Origin: Clavulina sp. PMI_390
Taxonomy: Eukaryota > Basidiomycota > Agaricomycetes > Cantharellales > Hydnaceae
Direction of reading: 5' to 3'
Assembly: GCA_015039315.1 (NCBI GenBank)
Contig: WIDE01000151.1
Coordinates: 1-55,235 of the forward strand
DNA: 55,235 nt
In this document: positions 11,998 through 23,761 of the stretch, piece by piece
Numbering within the stretch: the first letter of the stretch is position 1
Layout of the letters: the number at the start of each line of letters is the position of its first letter
The notes under the pieces: generated by a model
The model's input: the letters and a program-made list of their open reading frames with translations, nothing else
Database searches by the model: none
Told to the model about the DNA's origin: nothing
Position numbers and translations under genes: made by a program

Positions 11998-12353
11998 TCG
12001 TGCGCGCGCACGACCGATGTGACAGGCACGTCGACGGCGACGTGATTTGCCCTGTCGGCGGATCGCTTACTACCACCCTTTGCGCCCCACCTTCTCGTAC
12101 TCCATTTGATCGTTTCATCTTTTCCCTTGTCTGTTCCGTCCGTACCTCTCTACTGCTGTATCCTCTTACTATTTCTTCTTGTGTACAGTAGTCCCCCTCA
12201 TGCCCCATGCTCCATGCCCCATGCCCCACGCCCCTATGCCCTATGAACATTATGCCCCCGTGCTCAAACAGTTTCACGTCAATGGATTGCACCAATCTTG
12301 GATAGCATTTGACAATGTAACTACAGTACACAGCGGCGAGGTGAGGAACCAGA
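11998..12353. other. Convergent 3' region between RNase III-like gene and Prp31
   Basis: The 356 bp hold both 3' ends. They contain a GC-rich start, a pyrimidine-rich middle and the heptamer repeat listed separately. No gene is seen. Confidence 0.5.
12199..12245. repeat. Short tandem repeat, ATGCCCC heptamer
   Basis: About six imperfect copies of a 7-bp unit (ATGCCCC, ATGCTCC, ATGCCCC, ATGCCCC, ACGCCCC, ATGCCCT) lie in the 3' interval between the two convergent genes. It looks like an ordinary microsatellite-like expansion. Confidence 0.75.
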
Positions 12354-14346
12354 TTATTTTTTGCTTCCACCCGCGCCCGATGTCGAGTCCTTGCCCTTGC
12401 CAGGAATATATGAGAACGTGCCTGACCCACCAGCAAACCATCGATCGTTCGCTTCCTTGAGCTTCGCGGCGAGGGCGCCAGGATTCGCGAGCTCGAGGCC
12501 TGTCGAGGTAGCACGTTTCAGGAGCCGGATCGGAGGGAAAGAACGCGTCATAGGAGAGCGAATGAGACATCAGTCAGAATGTAATCGTGATAGACAAGAT
12601 GTGCGACGAACCTTGTGCTGGCGTAAACGTCAACGACGTCGCCGTCCCGCTCGTCTGCAACCCACTCGCCCCGCTCCCTCCTCCCGCTGCCGCGCGATTG
12701 AGCATCGCTAGTCGAAGCTTGTTCTGCTTCGACATCTTCGCTCGGCTCTTCGAATCTGCCGACTCGGCACGCACTTTACCCGCGCTCGAACCCGCCATGC
12801 CGAGTCCGACAGTCTCGTCAAAGGCTCCGACTTCCTCTTCAGCCTTGCCAAACTCGAGTCGATTCTGCATCTTGCGCAACTCGGTCTGGGCGTATGCTTC
12901 TTTCGCCTTGCGTGCTCTATAAGTCAGATGAGACAAGTGAGTGTCGGGTTAAGAAAAAGATGAGATGAGTATTAACAGCGTACCGTTTACCACCTCGTCG
13001 CTTCTTTGGCCCATCACCTGGGACAGGAAGTGCCTTGATGACCTTGGCCGGTGGAGGCTCAGCGAGCTTCTCGATATACTTTTCGAGCTTGTCACGCAGC
13101 ATTTGGCCATACGATGCTATATCATAAGCGTGAGCAAACTACCAAATAAACGACAGAGAAACGAAAACTTACAATTAGAACCTTTTCGCTCCAAATCCAT
13201 ACGAGCAGCAAGCGACACCTTCGCAGCGACTGTCCGCTGTGCCTTCCGACGATATTCCTCTGGTGTACTTTGGACGAGTCCGCTCTGGTAGATGAACCCA
13301 GTGTGCCTTTCTCTTGTCGCAGTAGAGAAACCAGCCGCAATCTTCTTCTGCGCCCCAAGTAGATGAACGTTTCCTGCAGGCATTTTGGCAAGTGGGGCAA
13401 GCCCACCAGCGACACCCAACAGTTTCGCAGCGATTGTGGTACCAACGATGACACTGACGTTTGGTGCAAGCACCGACATACGAGATTGCACGTACTGGAA
13501 GATCTTGACTCGCGCAGCGTCTAGGCGCTCCTCGAGATCGCATGCTCGAATCACAGCGTCATATTCTGCTTTGGGGAGAGGACGACCTTTTGTTGTCGTC
13601 GCTGTGACAGCGACGGTCATAAGGATGGCGGCGGGGAGAACAGCAGTGAGATGGGCTTTGGTGAGATCAGTCTCGTTCCCTAAAGCACGCACAGAGCGAA
13701 TGAACATGACGGGGTCGGGAACGAGCTGGTGCAGCTCGGGGAAGCGGGGTTGGTAGTGGTCTCGGATGAATTTGTGGACCACGAGGATTTCGTTATCCAC
13801 ATCAACAGCAAGGTTGTTGGCAGAAACAATGAGATGATATTCAGGATTGTCTTGAGCATTGGTCGACATGGAATCGGCGTTGGTGTTTGCTGGTTGTTGG
13901 GAGTAATGCTCAATATCCTACAGAGGTAAACGGCCACCACAGTAGTGAAGGAACAGCCTATTAGAATTAAGCTCCGAGGGATCATAACGCGAGTGATCAA
14001 AAGGCACAATATTCACCTTGAGGATTTCAGTCATTCGTCGACTACCTTCGAGCTTGGCCACCGAGCGCACATCCGTCACGGCACCAAGCTCCATCTCGTC
14101 CACATCGGCTTGGTCAAGCTCGTCTGCAGGTTTCACACCCCCTTCCAAGACAAGACCACCAGCATTTGCGTCGTCGTCGCCGTCTGACATTTCTTCGTCT
14201 TCGTCGTTGTCGCCAGAGCGCTTACGCTTGAGAGCAGAAGCAGGTGCTCCAGGGGCCTTGAAGCTCTTCTCTTCCTCAATAGGCTCATCATCGCCCCCGT
14301 CAAGATCATCAAGGTCGTCGAGCAGCTCGTCTGCGAGCGAAGACAT
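12354..14346 (-). CDS. PRP31: U4/U6 snRNP protein Prp31 (5 exons)
   Basis: Exons on the minus strand: 14346-14017, 13917-13173, 13116-12984, 12916-12612 and 12499-12354, summing to 552 codons plus stop. The acidic N-terminus ([16 protein letters not shown]) leads into a NOSIC/Nop core. The Nop signature is at about residues 262-300 ([20 protein letters not shown], then [19 protein letters not shown]). The C-terminal Prp31 domain follows (KKRRGGKR, then [19 protein letters not shown]) with a glycine-rich tail ending GGSKK. Prp31 bridges the U4 15.5K/Snu13-bound k-turn and U5, and is needed to form the U4/U6.U5 tri-snRNP in the nucleus. It is transcribed divergently from Ssu72, with 352 bp between the start codons. 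Confidence 0.96.
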
Positions 14347-14698
14347 GGCAGCAGAGTGGTATGTGACACGTGAGTCACGCGTTTCCCGAACAAAGTTCGT
14401 GTTGCAGTGCGTTCGTTCTCCCTCCTTCTACCACTTGGACTATTTGCTTGTAAGGATGATCTGTTAAAAATTCGCGTCCAGGAGAGCTCCAGAATAGCTC
14501 ATGATGAGTACCGAGTGGTATCTTTCATTCGAGCCGCCTTCAACAGCTTCATATGGGCTGGGCCGCGTTTGAGATGCAGACTTATGTTCGGATACTGCTG
14601 AAGCTACTGGAACTCTCCGATGCTCGCCCTTACAGACGATCGAGGACAACTCACTGATAGCTCCTATCTATTTGTAGTATTGATAGAAATCAACAACA
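14347..14698. promoter_or_regulatory. Shared divergent promoter, Prp31 / Ssu72
   Basis: The only sequence between two divergent start codons is 352 bp, so both promoters and 5' leaders must lie here or overlap the genes. I see no clear TATA box. A CACGTGAGTCAC stretch at about 14366-14377 contains an E-box CACGTG and an overlapping TGAGTCA (AP-1/Gcn4-type) word. Confidence 0.55.
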
Positions 14699-15839
14699 AT
14701 GGACCCTAGACGAGCTGCTGACCCTAGAATGGCCCGAGACCCACGACGGGCGCAAGCACAGGACCCTCGACTTGCTCGAGCGGCAGCGACCGCAGACCCA
14801 CGAGCACGTTCAGATTCTCCACTTCCCCCTCCTCCGATCAATGCCTCGGTCCCAACCCTTGCGCCTCAGCCTATGAGCGCTACAGCTGCACCTATCCTCG
14901 CTGAGTCCACTCCTAAACCTACGGTGGTGAAAAAGAGGCCGCTATTCTGTGTAGTCTGCGCGAGTAATCAGGTATGCATTCTTTCCATTCCGGGTGTCTC
15001 TGGTGTGTTCCGTGTCGATGGCTGACTCATCGTTTCGTTCGTGCTGTGTGCAGAATCGGTCAATGGAGGGGCATCACGTCCTGAAGTATGAAGAATCTAC
15101 TCACTATACTCCAAAAAGATCATACTAAACGTGCTTCTTCGCCCGTCGTTTAGGAATGCAGGCTTCGAGGTCATGTCTGCAGGGACTGGTTCACTCGTCC
15201 GCATGCCTGGCCCAAGCTTTGATAAACCGAATGTTTACTCATTTGGGTATCCGTACGAGGCCATGTACCAAGAACTGAAAGCAAAAGACGAACGATTGTG
15301 AGTTCTGGGTTTCTGTGATTAGGAAAGTGCTCATGACTTTATGGCTCAATAGATACATCTCCAACGGCGTCCTTCCCATGATTGACCGGAACCGGTTTAT
15401 CAAGACGGCACCAGAGCGTTGGCAGGATCAACGACACGTTGCTGACATTGTCATTACTTGTGAGGAGAGGTGTTTCGATGCTGTGTGCGAAGGTTCGTAT
15501 CAATCATGTCTTTCCTATGAGTGTTTCCACTCACTCTTCTTCTGTCATACCTGTAGATCTTCTCGCTAAAGAGGGCGTCGAAAACAAGCCAGTGCATGTG
15601 ATTAACATGGAGATCCGTGATAACCATGAAGAAGCCGCAATAGCAGGGAAGGCGATTTTGACTCTTGCTACAGCTGTAAGTCACCCCCAACTATAAGATT
15701 ATCTGGTCTGCGGACTCATCCTTGCTACCCTCTTTAGATCGAGAACGCCACCGATATCGACGAGGAGATGGAGTCGATTCTCGAGGCACAACAGAAGAAA
15801 CATCCGCACTCACTTCTCCATGCAATTGCATACTACTAG
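14699..15839 (+). CDS. SSU72: Ssu72 RNA polymerase II CTD phosphatase with DPR-repeat N-terminus (6 exons)
   Basis: Exons 14699-14971, 15054-15085, 15154-15297, 15353-15492, 15557-15675 and 15738-15839 sum to 269 codons plus stop. The catalytic CX5R loop is C87-ASNQN-R93, followed by S94 and MEGH. The rest matches the family: [57 protein letters not shown] and the ending LLHAIAYY. Ssu72 removes phosphate from Ser5/Ser7 of the Pol II CTD and works with the cleavage and polyadenylation machinery. The core of about 190 residues is preceded by an 80-residue extension with five DPR tripeptides at residues 2, 8, 14, 22 and 33, then a Pro/Ala linker; yeast and animal Ssu72 start almost directly at the catalytic core. 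Confidence 0.95.
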
Positions 15840-16121
15840 GCCACCAACGCACCAGTCTATTCTAATCTTCTGCATCACCCACTAACGAACCAATCGCTAC
15901 ACTGTCCACATCCTCATTGTATACCATATAGTGTTATTTTTTGTCCGCATTTGACCTGTATTGTAGAGATTCCCCAAACCAAGTTAATTTCCAGAGTTTG
16001 CGGACTTTGTGTGCTGCTTGTTTGAACATGATCGGATCGATCGAGGCTGAATTCGCGCGTTATCTTTTTTTCCTAGCCCTCAACCCTTACTCACCTTTTC
16101 CTTGTTTCTTTACCGAAAGCA
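15840..16121. other. Ssu72 / APRT intergenic spacer
   Basis: This 282-bp spacer separates two co-oriented genes. It is AT-richer than its flanks and ends in a CT-rich stretch just upstream of the APRT start, a common feature of fungal leaders. No gene is seen. Confidence 0.5.
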
Positions 16122-17004
16122 ATGGCTGACGTCGAGTTCATCCGGAGCAAGCTCACTATGACGCCCGATTTCCCAAAAAAGGTGCGACTATTCGCCACTG
16201 CTCTCGCGCGGTGCATGAATGGTGACTGTTGGAGTTTTGGATCTCACTATCCCATTCGGGACCAAACCAACTGTCTTATCATCTGGCGTGTCCTCGACCG
16301 GCTGGCGACTGCTAAACTGTTCACTTATTCCGCTGTTAACGGAGCAGGGCATCAACTTCCTCGACTTTCTGCCCATTCTCCGCGACCCCCTAGCATTCGA
16401 GACCCTCATCACACACTTTGTCTCCCATATCACCACCAAGACCATCCCTTCTCTCCCATCGTCCCCTTCGCCATCAGTAAAGCCAGTCAAGATTGATGCC
16501 GTCGTAGGACTGGACTCCCGCGGGTTCCTCATTGGGCCCATTATTGCTATGCGTCTTGGAGCGAAGTTCATTCCTGTTAGGAAAGCGGGAAAGCTCCCTG
16601 GCAAGACGATCTCTGCGACTTATGAGAAGGAGTATGGCTCCGTGAGTATACTCTGAACATTCATGGTGCACAGAGAGTATCTTGCTGAATAATGTGCTTT
16701 CGTACAGGATTCGTTTGAGATTCAGGAAGGTGCTATTGAGGAGGGAGATCACGTCATCGTTGTCGACGATTTGATCGCTACTGGTACGCCCAGCCCGCTA
16801 CTTTTTGCCCCCTACCGAGCATACACGCTCACAAGCAAGTCCTTTGGGTGAACTACAGGCGGATCTGCGAAAGCAGCTGGCGAGCTCGTAGCCAAATCTG
16901 GGGGAAAGACGGTGGAGTACCTCTTCGTTATTGGCCTCACGTTCCTCAAAGGATGGGACAAGCTAGATGCACCCGCCTACTCAATTATCGAGTCTGACGA
17001 TTGA
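16122..17004 (+). CDS. APT1: Adenine phosphoribosyltransferase (4 exons)
   Basis: Exons 16122-16181, 16348-16641, 16708-16783 and 16859-17004 sum to 191 codons plus stop, near the usual 180. The enzyme converts adenine plus PRPP to AMP and pyrophosphate in purine salvage in the cytosol. Family marks are GINFLDFLPILRDP near the N-terminus, DAVVGLDSRGFLIGPIIA, the flexible-loop region RKAGKLPG, and the PRPP-binding motif VIVVDDLIATGGSAKAA, split by an intron after ATG. A Ser/Pro insertion (SLPSSPSPSVKP) lies before the DAVVGLD strand. The 166-nt first intron is longer than its neighbours and I found no extra exon in it. Confidence 0.95.
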
Positions 17005-17418
17005 TTGAGGGGTGGTTCCGACAAGGCCGACCTACATCGTACAGTGCCTCTCGAAACACAACCTCCACCTTATTATCGGCGTCGCTCAACCAAGAATACA
17101 TATCATTAGAATGTTAAGAATCAGTATATCGTTGACGACAGTATATACATACATTAGGGTAAAATAGACGTTTATGATTTCTTTACCTCGAACCCTTCAG
17201 ACACTGCACGAAATCCGGCTACTCGCATAGATGGGAGACCAAATTGTGACAATGCCATGGCGAGAGGTACAAGAATGTCGCGGTACTCTGTAACCTGAGG
17301 GTGAGAACCTGGAAGACGGCACTGGTTACCATTTGAATGGCGGATCCTGCCACGAGCGCCACTCTTGACCCCCATGTTGGAAGTAGCCCGTATGTCCTGA
17401 ATTTTCGATTTCTGTCTG
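17005..17418. other. APRT / F-box intergenic spacer
   Basis: A 414-bp gap without a recognisable gene. A small upstream non-coding or coding exon of the following F-box gene could lie here, because a related gene at 28432 begins with a 13-nt first exon. I could not define one. Confidence 0.4.
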
Positions 17419-18931
17419 GTGGTTCACTACGGAACTGTAGAAGAACTGCTCCCTTTCTCTCGACCATTTCTCCTTGAGATCCAGAGTGAAATTCTCTCTC
17501 ACCTGGCAGTGCCTGATCTCAAGAGCTGTGCTCTCGTAGGGAGGCCATGGAGCAACGAGGCTAACCGCCTCCTCTGGCGATTTGTTAGGCTTGAGCTTCT
17601 CATCTCGGACTTCAGCGACCTCCCCAGTGCCAGCGAGAAATTTGGCACATTTATCAACACCTTGATTTCGCATCCTGAACATGCAGCTAACATCCGTCGA
17701 CTTGCGCTCAAGATCGACGGCTTTGTTCATGACGAAGAAACTCTTTCTATTCTCGACAGCAGTACGGCGTTCCTCAGGGTTCCTTGGAACTCAATCATGC
17801 GCGTGCTTACTTCCATGAGCCAGCTGCAGTGTCTCCGCCTCGGAGGAAGGCTTCTCCCATATCGGCTTGTATCATCTATCTGTCAAGCTCTACCCGAGGC
17901 TCCCATTTCTGCTATATCAACCTTCGCTCCACTTATAAACCTGCCCGTGATGTGTACCACTTGGGCGACAAGCATCAGAGATATCCTACTTTGGGTAATT
18001 GGCGACTGCCCAGAACTTCCGCCCCTTCCGAATTTGCGGTTTATCGCTTCAAACAATATAGAAGTCGTATCAAAATTCGTCATGTCCAGCCCGATAGAAT
18101 CCGTGTATCTTTTCGAAACTCAGTCGCGTAGCTACTCGACTCTAGGGGACGCCATTCGTGCTCGAGTGTGCGCAGGTACATCCACTCTTAGGAGTATCTA
18201 CCTGTCCCTCAGCGCTTATACGGGGGCTATAGTGCCGTATGTCATTCGCTTGCTCCAGTGTCCAACATTGGAGCATATCCACATCGTCCTAGATTGCTTT
18301 TTCTTGGATGGATCTAGCCCTTTAGCAGATTACCCGAGTGTTTGCCTGGCCGAAGGAGCCTCTTTTATATCTCAGGGATTACCCACCCTGAAATCGCTTC
18401 GATTTGAGCTTTATGACGAGGGACTTGATAGAGTGCCTTCAAAAACTGTGGACCGCAAACAGAATCCATCGCATCTGGAAAGTGAAGCTGGATTATCTCT
18501 TCTTACTCGTTTGAGTCAGAGCAATTACCCTCCATTGCTTGAGAAGATAGAGATATACAGTATGGGTAAATCACCATCTCTGGAAACATCTGACCGCTAT
18601 CGGACTGTCAGTGTGGAGGCGTCAAGGATCGTGTCTGAGTCTGGCAATGGCCTAGGCGTCTCTGATGTCTGGGCTGTCAAGGATTCGGTCGAAGACATTG
18701 ATTTACAATACAACGAGACGGTACGAGCCGTTGGGATGATCTATCCTCGGTGGGGCTTTCACAATGGTTGTTCTATACCCGCTGTGCCAGATGCAGATGG
18801 GATCATTAGGTGAGCTTCCGTGGGACGAAGAAGCCGAAGGAGCTGCTATATATGCTGAACCTCTGCTCTCTCACTCCTTCTCTTTCAGATGGTCCCAGTC
18901 CCCGTCGTATATTATAGAGGACCTAGACTAG
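17419..18931 (+). CDS. F-box protein (2 exons)
   Basis: Exon 1 is 17419-18809 and exon 2 is 18889-18931, giving 477 codons plus stop. The F-box lies at about residues 15-55 (FLLEIQSEILSHLAVPDLKS, then RLLWRF). The rest matches the minus-strand copies at the left edge segment by segment, for example TLEHIHIV, LKSLRFELYDE, LLEKIEIYSMG and the WSQSPSY tail after the conserved last intron. It is probably an SCF substrate receptor with unknown target. The first ATG of the frame was taken as start; an alternative is that the coding part begins through a short upstream exon, since SRPFL is preceded by a plausible acceptor (CTGTAG). Confidence 0.8.
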
Positions 18932-19986
18932 CATTGACCACTAAAGTGAACATGTGGAAGATCTGTCTACGGTCAAGGTCGTGATTGCGACGTCTGTGAG
19001 GCTACCACACGCGCCCACGCGCTTGCTGGTCCCGAATCTTATTTTTCGGGTTTTCAATTCTCTGGGGGCATAGTGAAATATCAAAAATCTACTCTCGATA
19101 TAAAATCAGTTATCAACACTGAATCTGAGTCAGTCCTACTATCGTCCCTCCAAAGCCTCTCACTCAACCAGGAACCTGACATTCGCTATCCCTAGAAGCT
19201 TGAATTTTAGCACCGCCATGATTTGGTTGAGTGGAGATCGTAGCTACATGTATAACCTCTCCTGAATAGAACTGCTACCTCCACCACAAGCCCCACCGAA
19301 GTTCGCGTGATGGCTGTGTCACGGCTGTCACACAAGCCACCCAAATTCGAAGCTCGCCATAGCACGCAAGGTCTCAACAGCTCCGTATCAGTCTCAACAC
19401 AATAGTACGGCTTGTTTTGACTGCTGCCTCTAGGCGAGATGCTATCATGGGCGCTAGGCACTCACGACACAATTGTGATTGCACGAGAGGCGCACAAGTC
19501 TAAACTGCGCCAATCCAAACCTTCTCGTGATGTCACCGCGCGCCAGGCACAACCAAATAAGCTTCTCTTCCTCATTATCAATAGCTTTGCGCTCCTTTAT
19601 CGGTGCTGTCTCCGTATCATCGGCTTCCGATACCGTTCCAGTCACCTGAGGTGTCTTCGATCATGCACATCCCCTGCCACTATCACTTGCTACTATAGAA
19701 ACATTATCGTCGATGTAAAGAGTATATTGCCCCCCAAATCGTGGCGGCGCAATGCGGAGGGCTCAATCCATTGTTGCAAGGCGTCATCCCCATCGGAAGT
19801 GGCGACTGCTCCTCGGTCGTTGAAATGACGAATATAGGGCCCAGATTGCGCAAAGATACGAAGCAATGATCATCGCTAACTTAATCGAGCACGGTATATA
19901 GATACCTACGCCTTACTCTTGGTCATCTTTGCCTTTGATCACTCTCGTATTTCCAATCCCTCGTTTCGCCACTTGGATTTGCCATC
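18932..19986. other. Intergenic, no gene recognised
   Basis: About 1 kb holds only short, mutually contradictory frames (such as 19207-19461 minus and 19439-19828 plus) without domains. Codon texture and the lack of splice support argue against a gene. The right end contains the promoter of the dioxygenase gene, listed separately. Confidence 0.45.
19895..19900 (+). promoter_or_regulatory. TATA box of the TauD-type dioxygenase gene
   Basis: TATATA, about 90 nt upstream of the start codon at 19987 and followed by a pyrimidine-rich leader, is well placed as a core promoter element. Confidence 0.5.
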
Positions 19987-21527
19987 ATGCCTGCTATCGC
20001 TGACGACTCTCTCGCTGGCTCTCCACAGCCATTGCAGTCCACCAACTCCCTCGACGGTTTCAAGAAAGTTCTCCTCACCCCTACTATCGGCGTAGAGTTC
20101 GATCCCAGTGTCAAGGTGCGCGTGCTCCTGGCTCATTTCCACCTCATGAACTATCTCAACTGACTTGATGCTCTCCAAAATCAAAGCTTACTGATCTCCT
20201 CAAGGATGAGAACTCTGATAATCTCATCCGCGATCTCGGTATCTTGAGTCAGTATGCGTTTATTACCATGCTTCACCCAACCATGTATTGATCCTTACTG
20301 ACACTCGTGTTATATGGCTCCACTCTGAACCCTTATCCGATTCACCCTCTGTCGATGGTCAGTCGCCGAACGAGGCGTCGCGTTCTTCCGCGAGCAGGAT
20401 CTCAACATTGAGCAACAGCGGGAGCTTGGCACCCGCCTCGGTCGCTTGACTGGGAACCCTCTGAGCTCTGGTCTCCACATTCACCCTCTGACGGAGAGTA
20501 CCTCTGAACTGGGTTCTGAGGTTCGAGTGATCGAGAAAAAGGGGTATGTAGTGCTCTACCCGACGCAAGTCACTGTGCAACGCGTTGATCCACGAAATCT
20601 TCTAGGCAATACGTCGACACTGACGACTCAAACCTCGCCACTAAGGAGTGGTAAGTGGTCCTCACTCATCCTTTCCATCCGCTAAGGCCCTCATCGATCT
20701 GTTAGGCACTCTGACATCACGTTCGAGCCCATTCCAGCGGACTACTCTGTCCTCAGGCTCCCCGTCCAGCCTCCCACTGGTGGTGATACACTTTGGGCTT
20801 CGTAAGTCCTTTCTGGCACTTGCTGTGTCGGTAGCTAACATATACTCGTGGACTAGTGGCTATGAGGTTTACGATCGCCTTTCTCCTTCATTCGCTGCCT
20901 ATCTGGAGACCCTCAGCGCATATCACTCTGGAGGCGTTTTCCGAACGATTGCGGATGCCTGGGGTACCAAGTTGAGGGACGACATCCGTGGTCACCCTTT
21001 CAACCATGGCCCCGAGCTCGAGGCTGTTCATCCTGTGATTCGCGTGAATCCCGTCACGGGTAAGGGAGAATCAGGATATTATTCATGCATATGCTGACGA
21101 ATCCCTGTAAATAGGATGGAAATCGGTTTATGTGAATGCTTCGTTCACCAAGCGCATCCTTGGCGTCACCAAGGATGAGTCTGACAGGATTCTGAACTAC
21201 CTCATCGAGCTCGTTGACCGCAACCACGACCTGCAAGTTCGTTTCCGCTGGCAGCCCAACAGTGTCGCCATTTGGGACAATCGCAGTAACTTCCATGCCG
21301 CTACGTGAGTCTCGTCCGGGATCACCGTTTTTACTTAGACTAAGATAGAATCTCACTCATTTTCACGTTGATGTATCAACAGACGAGACTACACGGAGGA
21401 GCGGGTGGGAGAACGAATTATCTCGCTCGGTGAGAAGCCGTCCTTCAACCCGAAGGGCAGGTCGAGGCGCGAGGCCTTGGGCCTCAAGCCGTCTTATGGC
21501 TGGACTGGCGAGGGTCAGCGTACCTAG
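19987..21527 (+). CDS. TauD/TfdA-family 2-oxoglutarate- and Fe(II)-dependent dioxygenase (8 exons)
   Basis: Exons 19987-20115, 20187-20247, 20363-20543, 20606-20650, 20706-20801, 20857-21059, 21115-21304 and 21383-21527 sum to 349 codons plus stop. The iron-binding facial triad is visible: H140 and D142 in WHSDITFEP and distal H299 in NFHAATRDY, with arginines 309 and 313 downstream that could bind the 2-oxoglutarate carboxylate. Other family marks are ERGVAFFREQDL and AIWDNRSNFH. Fungal relatives include the Jlp1-type sulfonate/alpha-ketoglutarate dioxygenases, which release sulfite from taurine-like sulfonates. The actual substrate cannot be read from sequence. No sulfonate transporter lies next to it. 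All catalytic residues are present. Confidence 0.9.
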
Positions 21528-21851
21528 TTCTAGTTATAGACACTTCAGCTCAGACCACTGTGTATATGTGCCTGTATATTCCTAGCTTTAGCCCCGAATG
21601 CTCAAATCGTTCCCATTTTATCGCAAGATTGGAAAGACACGTTCGTTCAGCGAGGGAAGGTCTTATGGAAGTCGATTTTGATAACTGTCGTCAGCGAACG
21701 CCGAACGCGTTGGAAGAAGCCCTGTCCAAGAGATATGAAACAAACATGACGTCGGGGTTGTTTGGTTGGAGGAACCTTGTCCTCGGGGTTTGTGACTCAC
21801 CGTGAGTCTCCAACAAACTGTACTGGTAGCAACCCCCATCTAACTACAACC
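21528..21851. other. Dioxygenase / F-box spacer
   Basis: A 324-bp gap. An upstream in-frame extension of the next F-box gene starts at 21762 and could add 30 residues, but the ATG at 21852 matches the paralog's exon 1 length exactly. Confidence 0.5.
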
Positions 21852-23761
21852 ATGACACCAAGCACTCCTTACAACGATGGAGGTGCTAGCAACGACGTAT
21901 CTTATGCTCAGGTCCCGAGTCTTATCTCGCTTCCTTTCGATGCTTATCTGTTGATCGTCCAACTGCTTGACGTGCGTGATGTGGTGGCTCTTAGCCTGGT
22001 GAGTCCGACGTTGAGATTTGGTTGAAACTGCAGTCTACTCAAAGCAGCTCCTTCCCCCTGCCCCAAAATCTAGTGTTCTCGCTCCACTTACAACACTCTG
22101 AATTCCAATCGTTCAATATGGCATGGCGTTGTCAAACGGCTCCTTAGAGAACGTCACATCGTCCCGTATTCCTTCGATCTGCCCAGCCTTACTCTTGGCG
22201 AGCTGCGCCACCTGGCTTCCAAGGAGACTCGGTTGGAGAACAGGCTTAGAAATGTGGCGTCTGGCGAGTCCATAGAGTGCCAGCCTCTGACAGCCGACTC
22301 CATGTTCAAGTTGACATTCCCAGACGATGCATTTGCAGTCTCTGTAGCTCTCCTTCCAGGCGGCCGGTGGCTCTATGGCTCAGCCATGGATCCCGAGGAA
22401 CAACGTCTTGTTGTGATGTGCTGGGATATGGGAGCTTTGAGCCTCCTTGGACCGGATCCAGATGTGCCGACGCTAAACCCCGTGGCTAGTATCTCAAGTC
22501 GCGACTTGGTCAATCCCCGCGATATCGATGGGTTGAGGGACGAAACGGAGTTTGGATCGTGGCAGTCTCGGACTCTCTGCTATCAATACGATCCAGAAAA
22601 TCAAACTATCAATCATCTATTCGGCCATCCTGTGTGGCAAGAGAATGAGCCTGGCCCGGAGGAGGATTCAGATGATGATGACGGAGGAGATCATCGGTGA
22701 GAGATTCGTCTCACTATCCTTGTCAGGTTATTGATACACTCATCTATGATTCCTTTGAGTAAGACCGACTGGGTATGTGTTGGAGGTCATACAAATGATT
22801 TGGGATGACGCTGGAGCGCCGTCGTTTCATCAAGCCGCATCTATCGAACTCTCGGAACAGTTACCTCAGGAGGTCTCTTTGGAACGTATGGTGGACACAC
22901 AATTTGACATTCAAGGCAACCTCGCCTTCCTTCAGCTCGGCAGCCAAATGGTTGTTTGGGACTGGGTCAAGGGAGTAATCGGCATGATAGCAGCAGTGAG
23001 TGATTCTCAAAGCTCCCTGCTGATTCGAAGTAACAAGAGGTACACAGGGTGCTGTGCATGGGACAGCAAAATACTTACAACATCAAGATCAACTGATCGA
23101 ATACACAATCGACTTTTTTAGGATGGCTCCTCTCACTGCAAATACGCTTCCTAAACTCAAAATTTTCATACTCCACTTCGAATTTCATCAATCCTGGACA
23201 AATGAGATTGACTCATGCAGGCTCTTTGTCTACCCACATCTGCCCCGCGACCGTAGTCCTCTCGGGCTCATTGCGTCATCGGATAAGGGTGAAAAACTGA
23301 TTCCATACACCGTCTGCGACTTTTCTAACCGCAAATATCGCACTTTCTACCAAGTGCTGATGACGCGTTCATCGTCTTTGTCCTTTTCCATTCGCCACCA
23401 ATTCCATGATCACCCCGCGCAAATATTCTTCTGCACTGCTCAACATTTGCTCACGTATTCGGAACATCGTTATTCAACTAGCCTCGGTCTTCCAGATATG
23501 ACAGGGTGGACATATCCAATGTCCCTGCCATTAATGGATAGCCCGCCGCGTCAGAATGATACCGATCTAGACAAGGAGATCTTCCTCAACATTCCATTGA
23601 GTCCCCAGTGCTCTCTGGTGGATCCCAAGAAGGAGAACATACATATTCATAATATTTGCCCGATGTCTGGGACGGGGCTAGCGGAGGTGGAAGTTGACTA
23701 TGAGGATGGAGATCTGGATCCTGTTGATCGTTTGTTCATGCTGACCAAACTCACTCCTTGA
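21852..23761 (+). CDS. F-box protein, tandem pair member A (4 exons)
   Basis: Exons 21852-21998, 22074-22696, 22764-22995 and 23048-23761 give 571 codons plus stop, exactly the same as its neighbour at 24323. The F-box-like segment spans the first intron (SLISLPFDAYLLIVQLLDVR, then CSRSTYNTL). The remainder has repeated strand-like blocks (LLPGGRWLYGSAMDP..RLVVMCWDM; GNLAFLQLGSQMVVWDW; QIFFCTAQHLLTYSEHRYS), suggestive of a beta-propeller-like fold. The end of exon 2 is strongly acidic (EEDSDDDDGGD). Intron positions and phases match the paralog. It is likely an SCF receptor; the target is unknown. Confidence 0.8.

Noticed and set aside
11933..12514. 193-codon minus-strand frame
   Set aside because: Overlaps the 3' end of the RNase III-like gene and the last Prp31 exon in another frame; includes the heptamer repeat.
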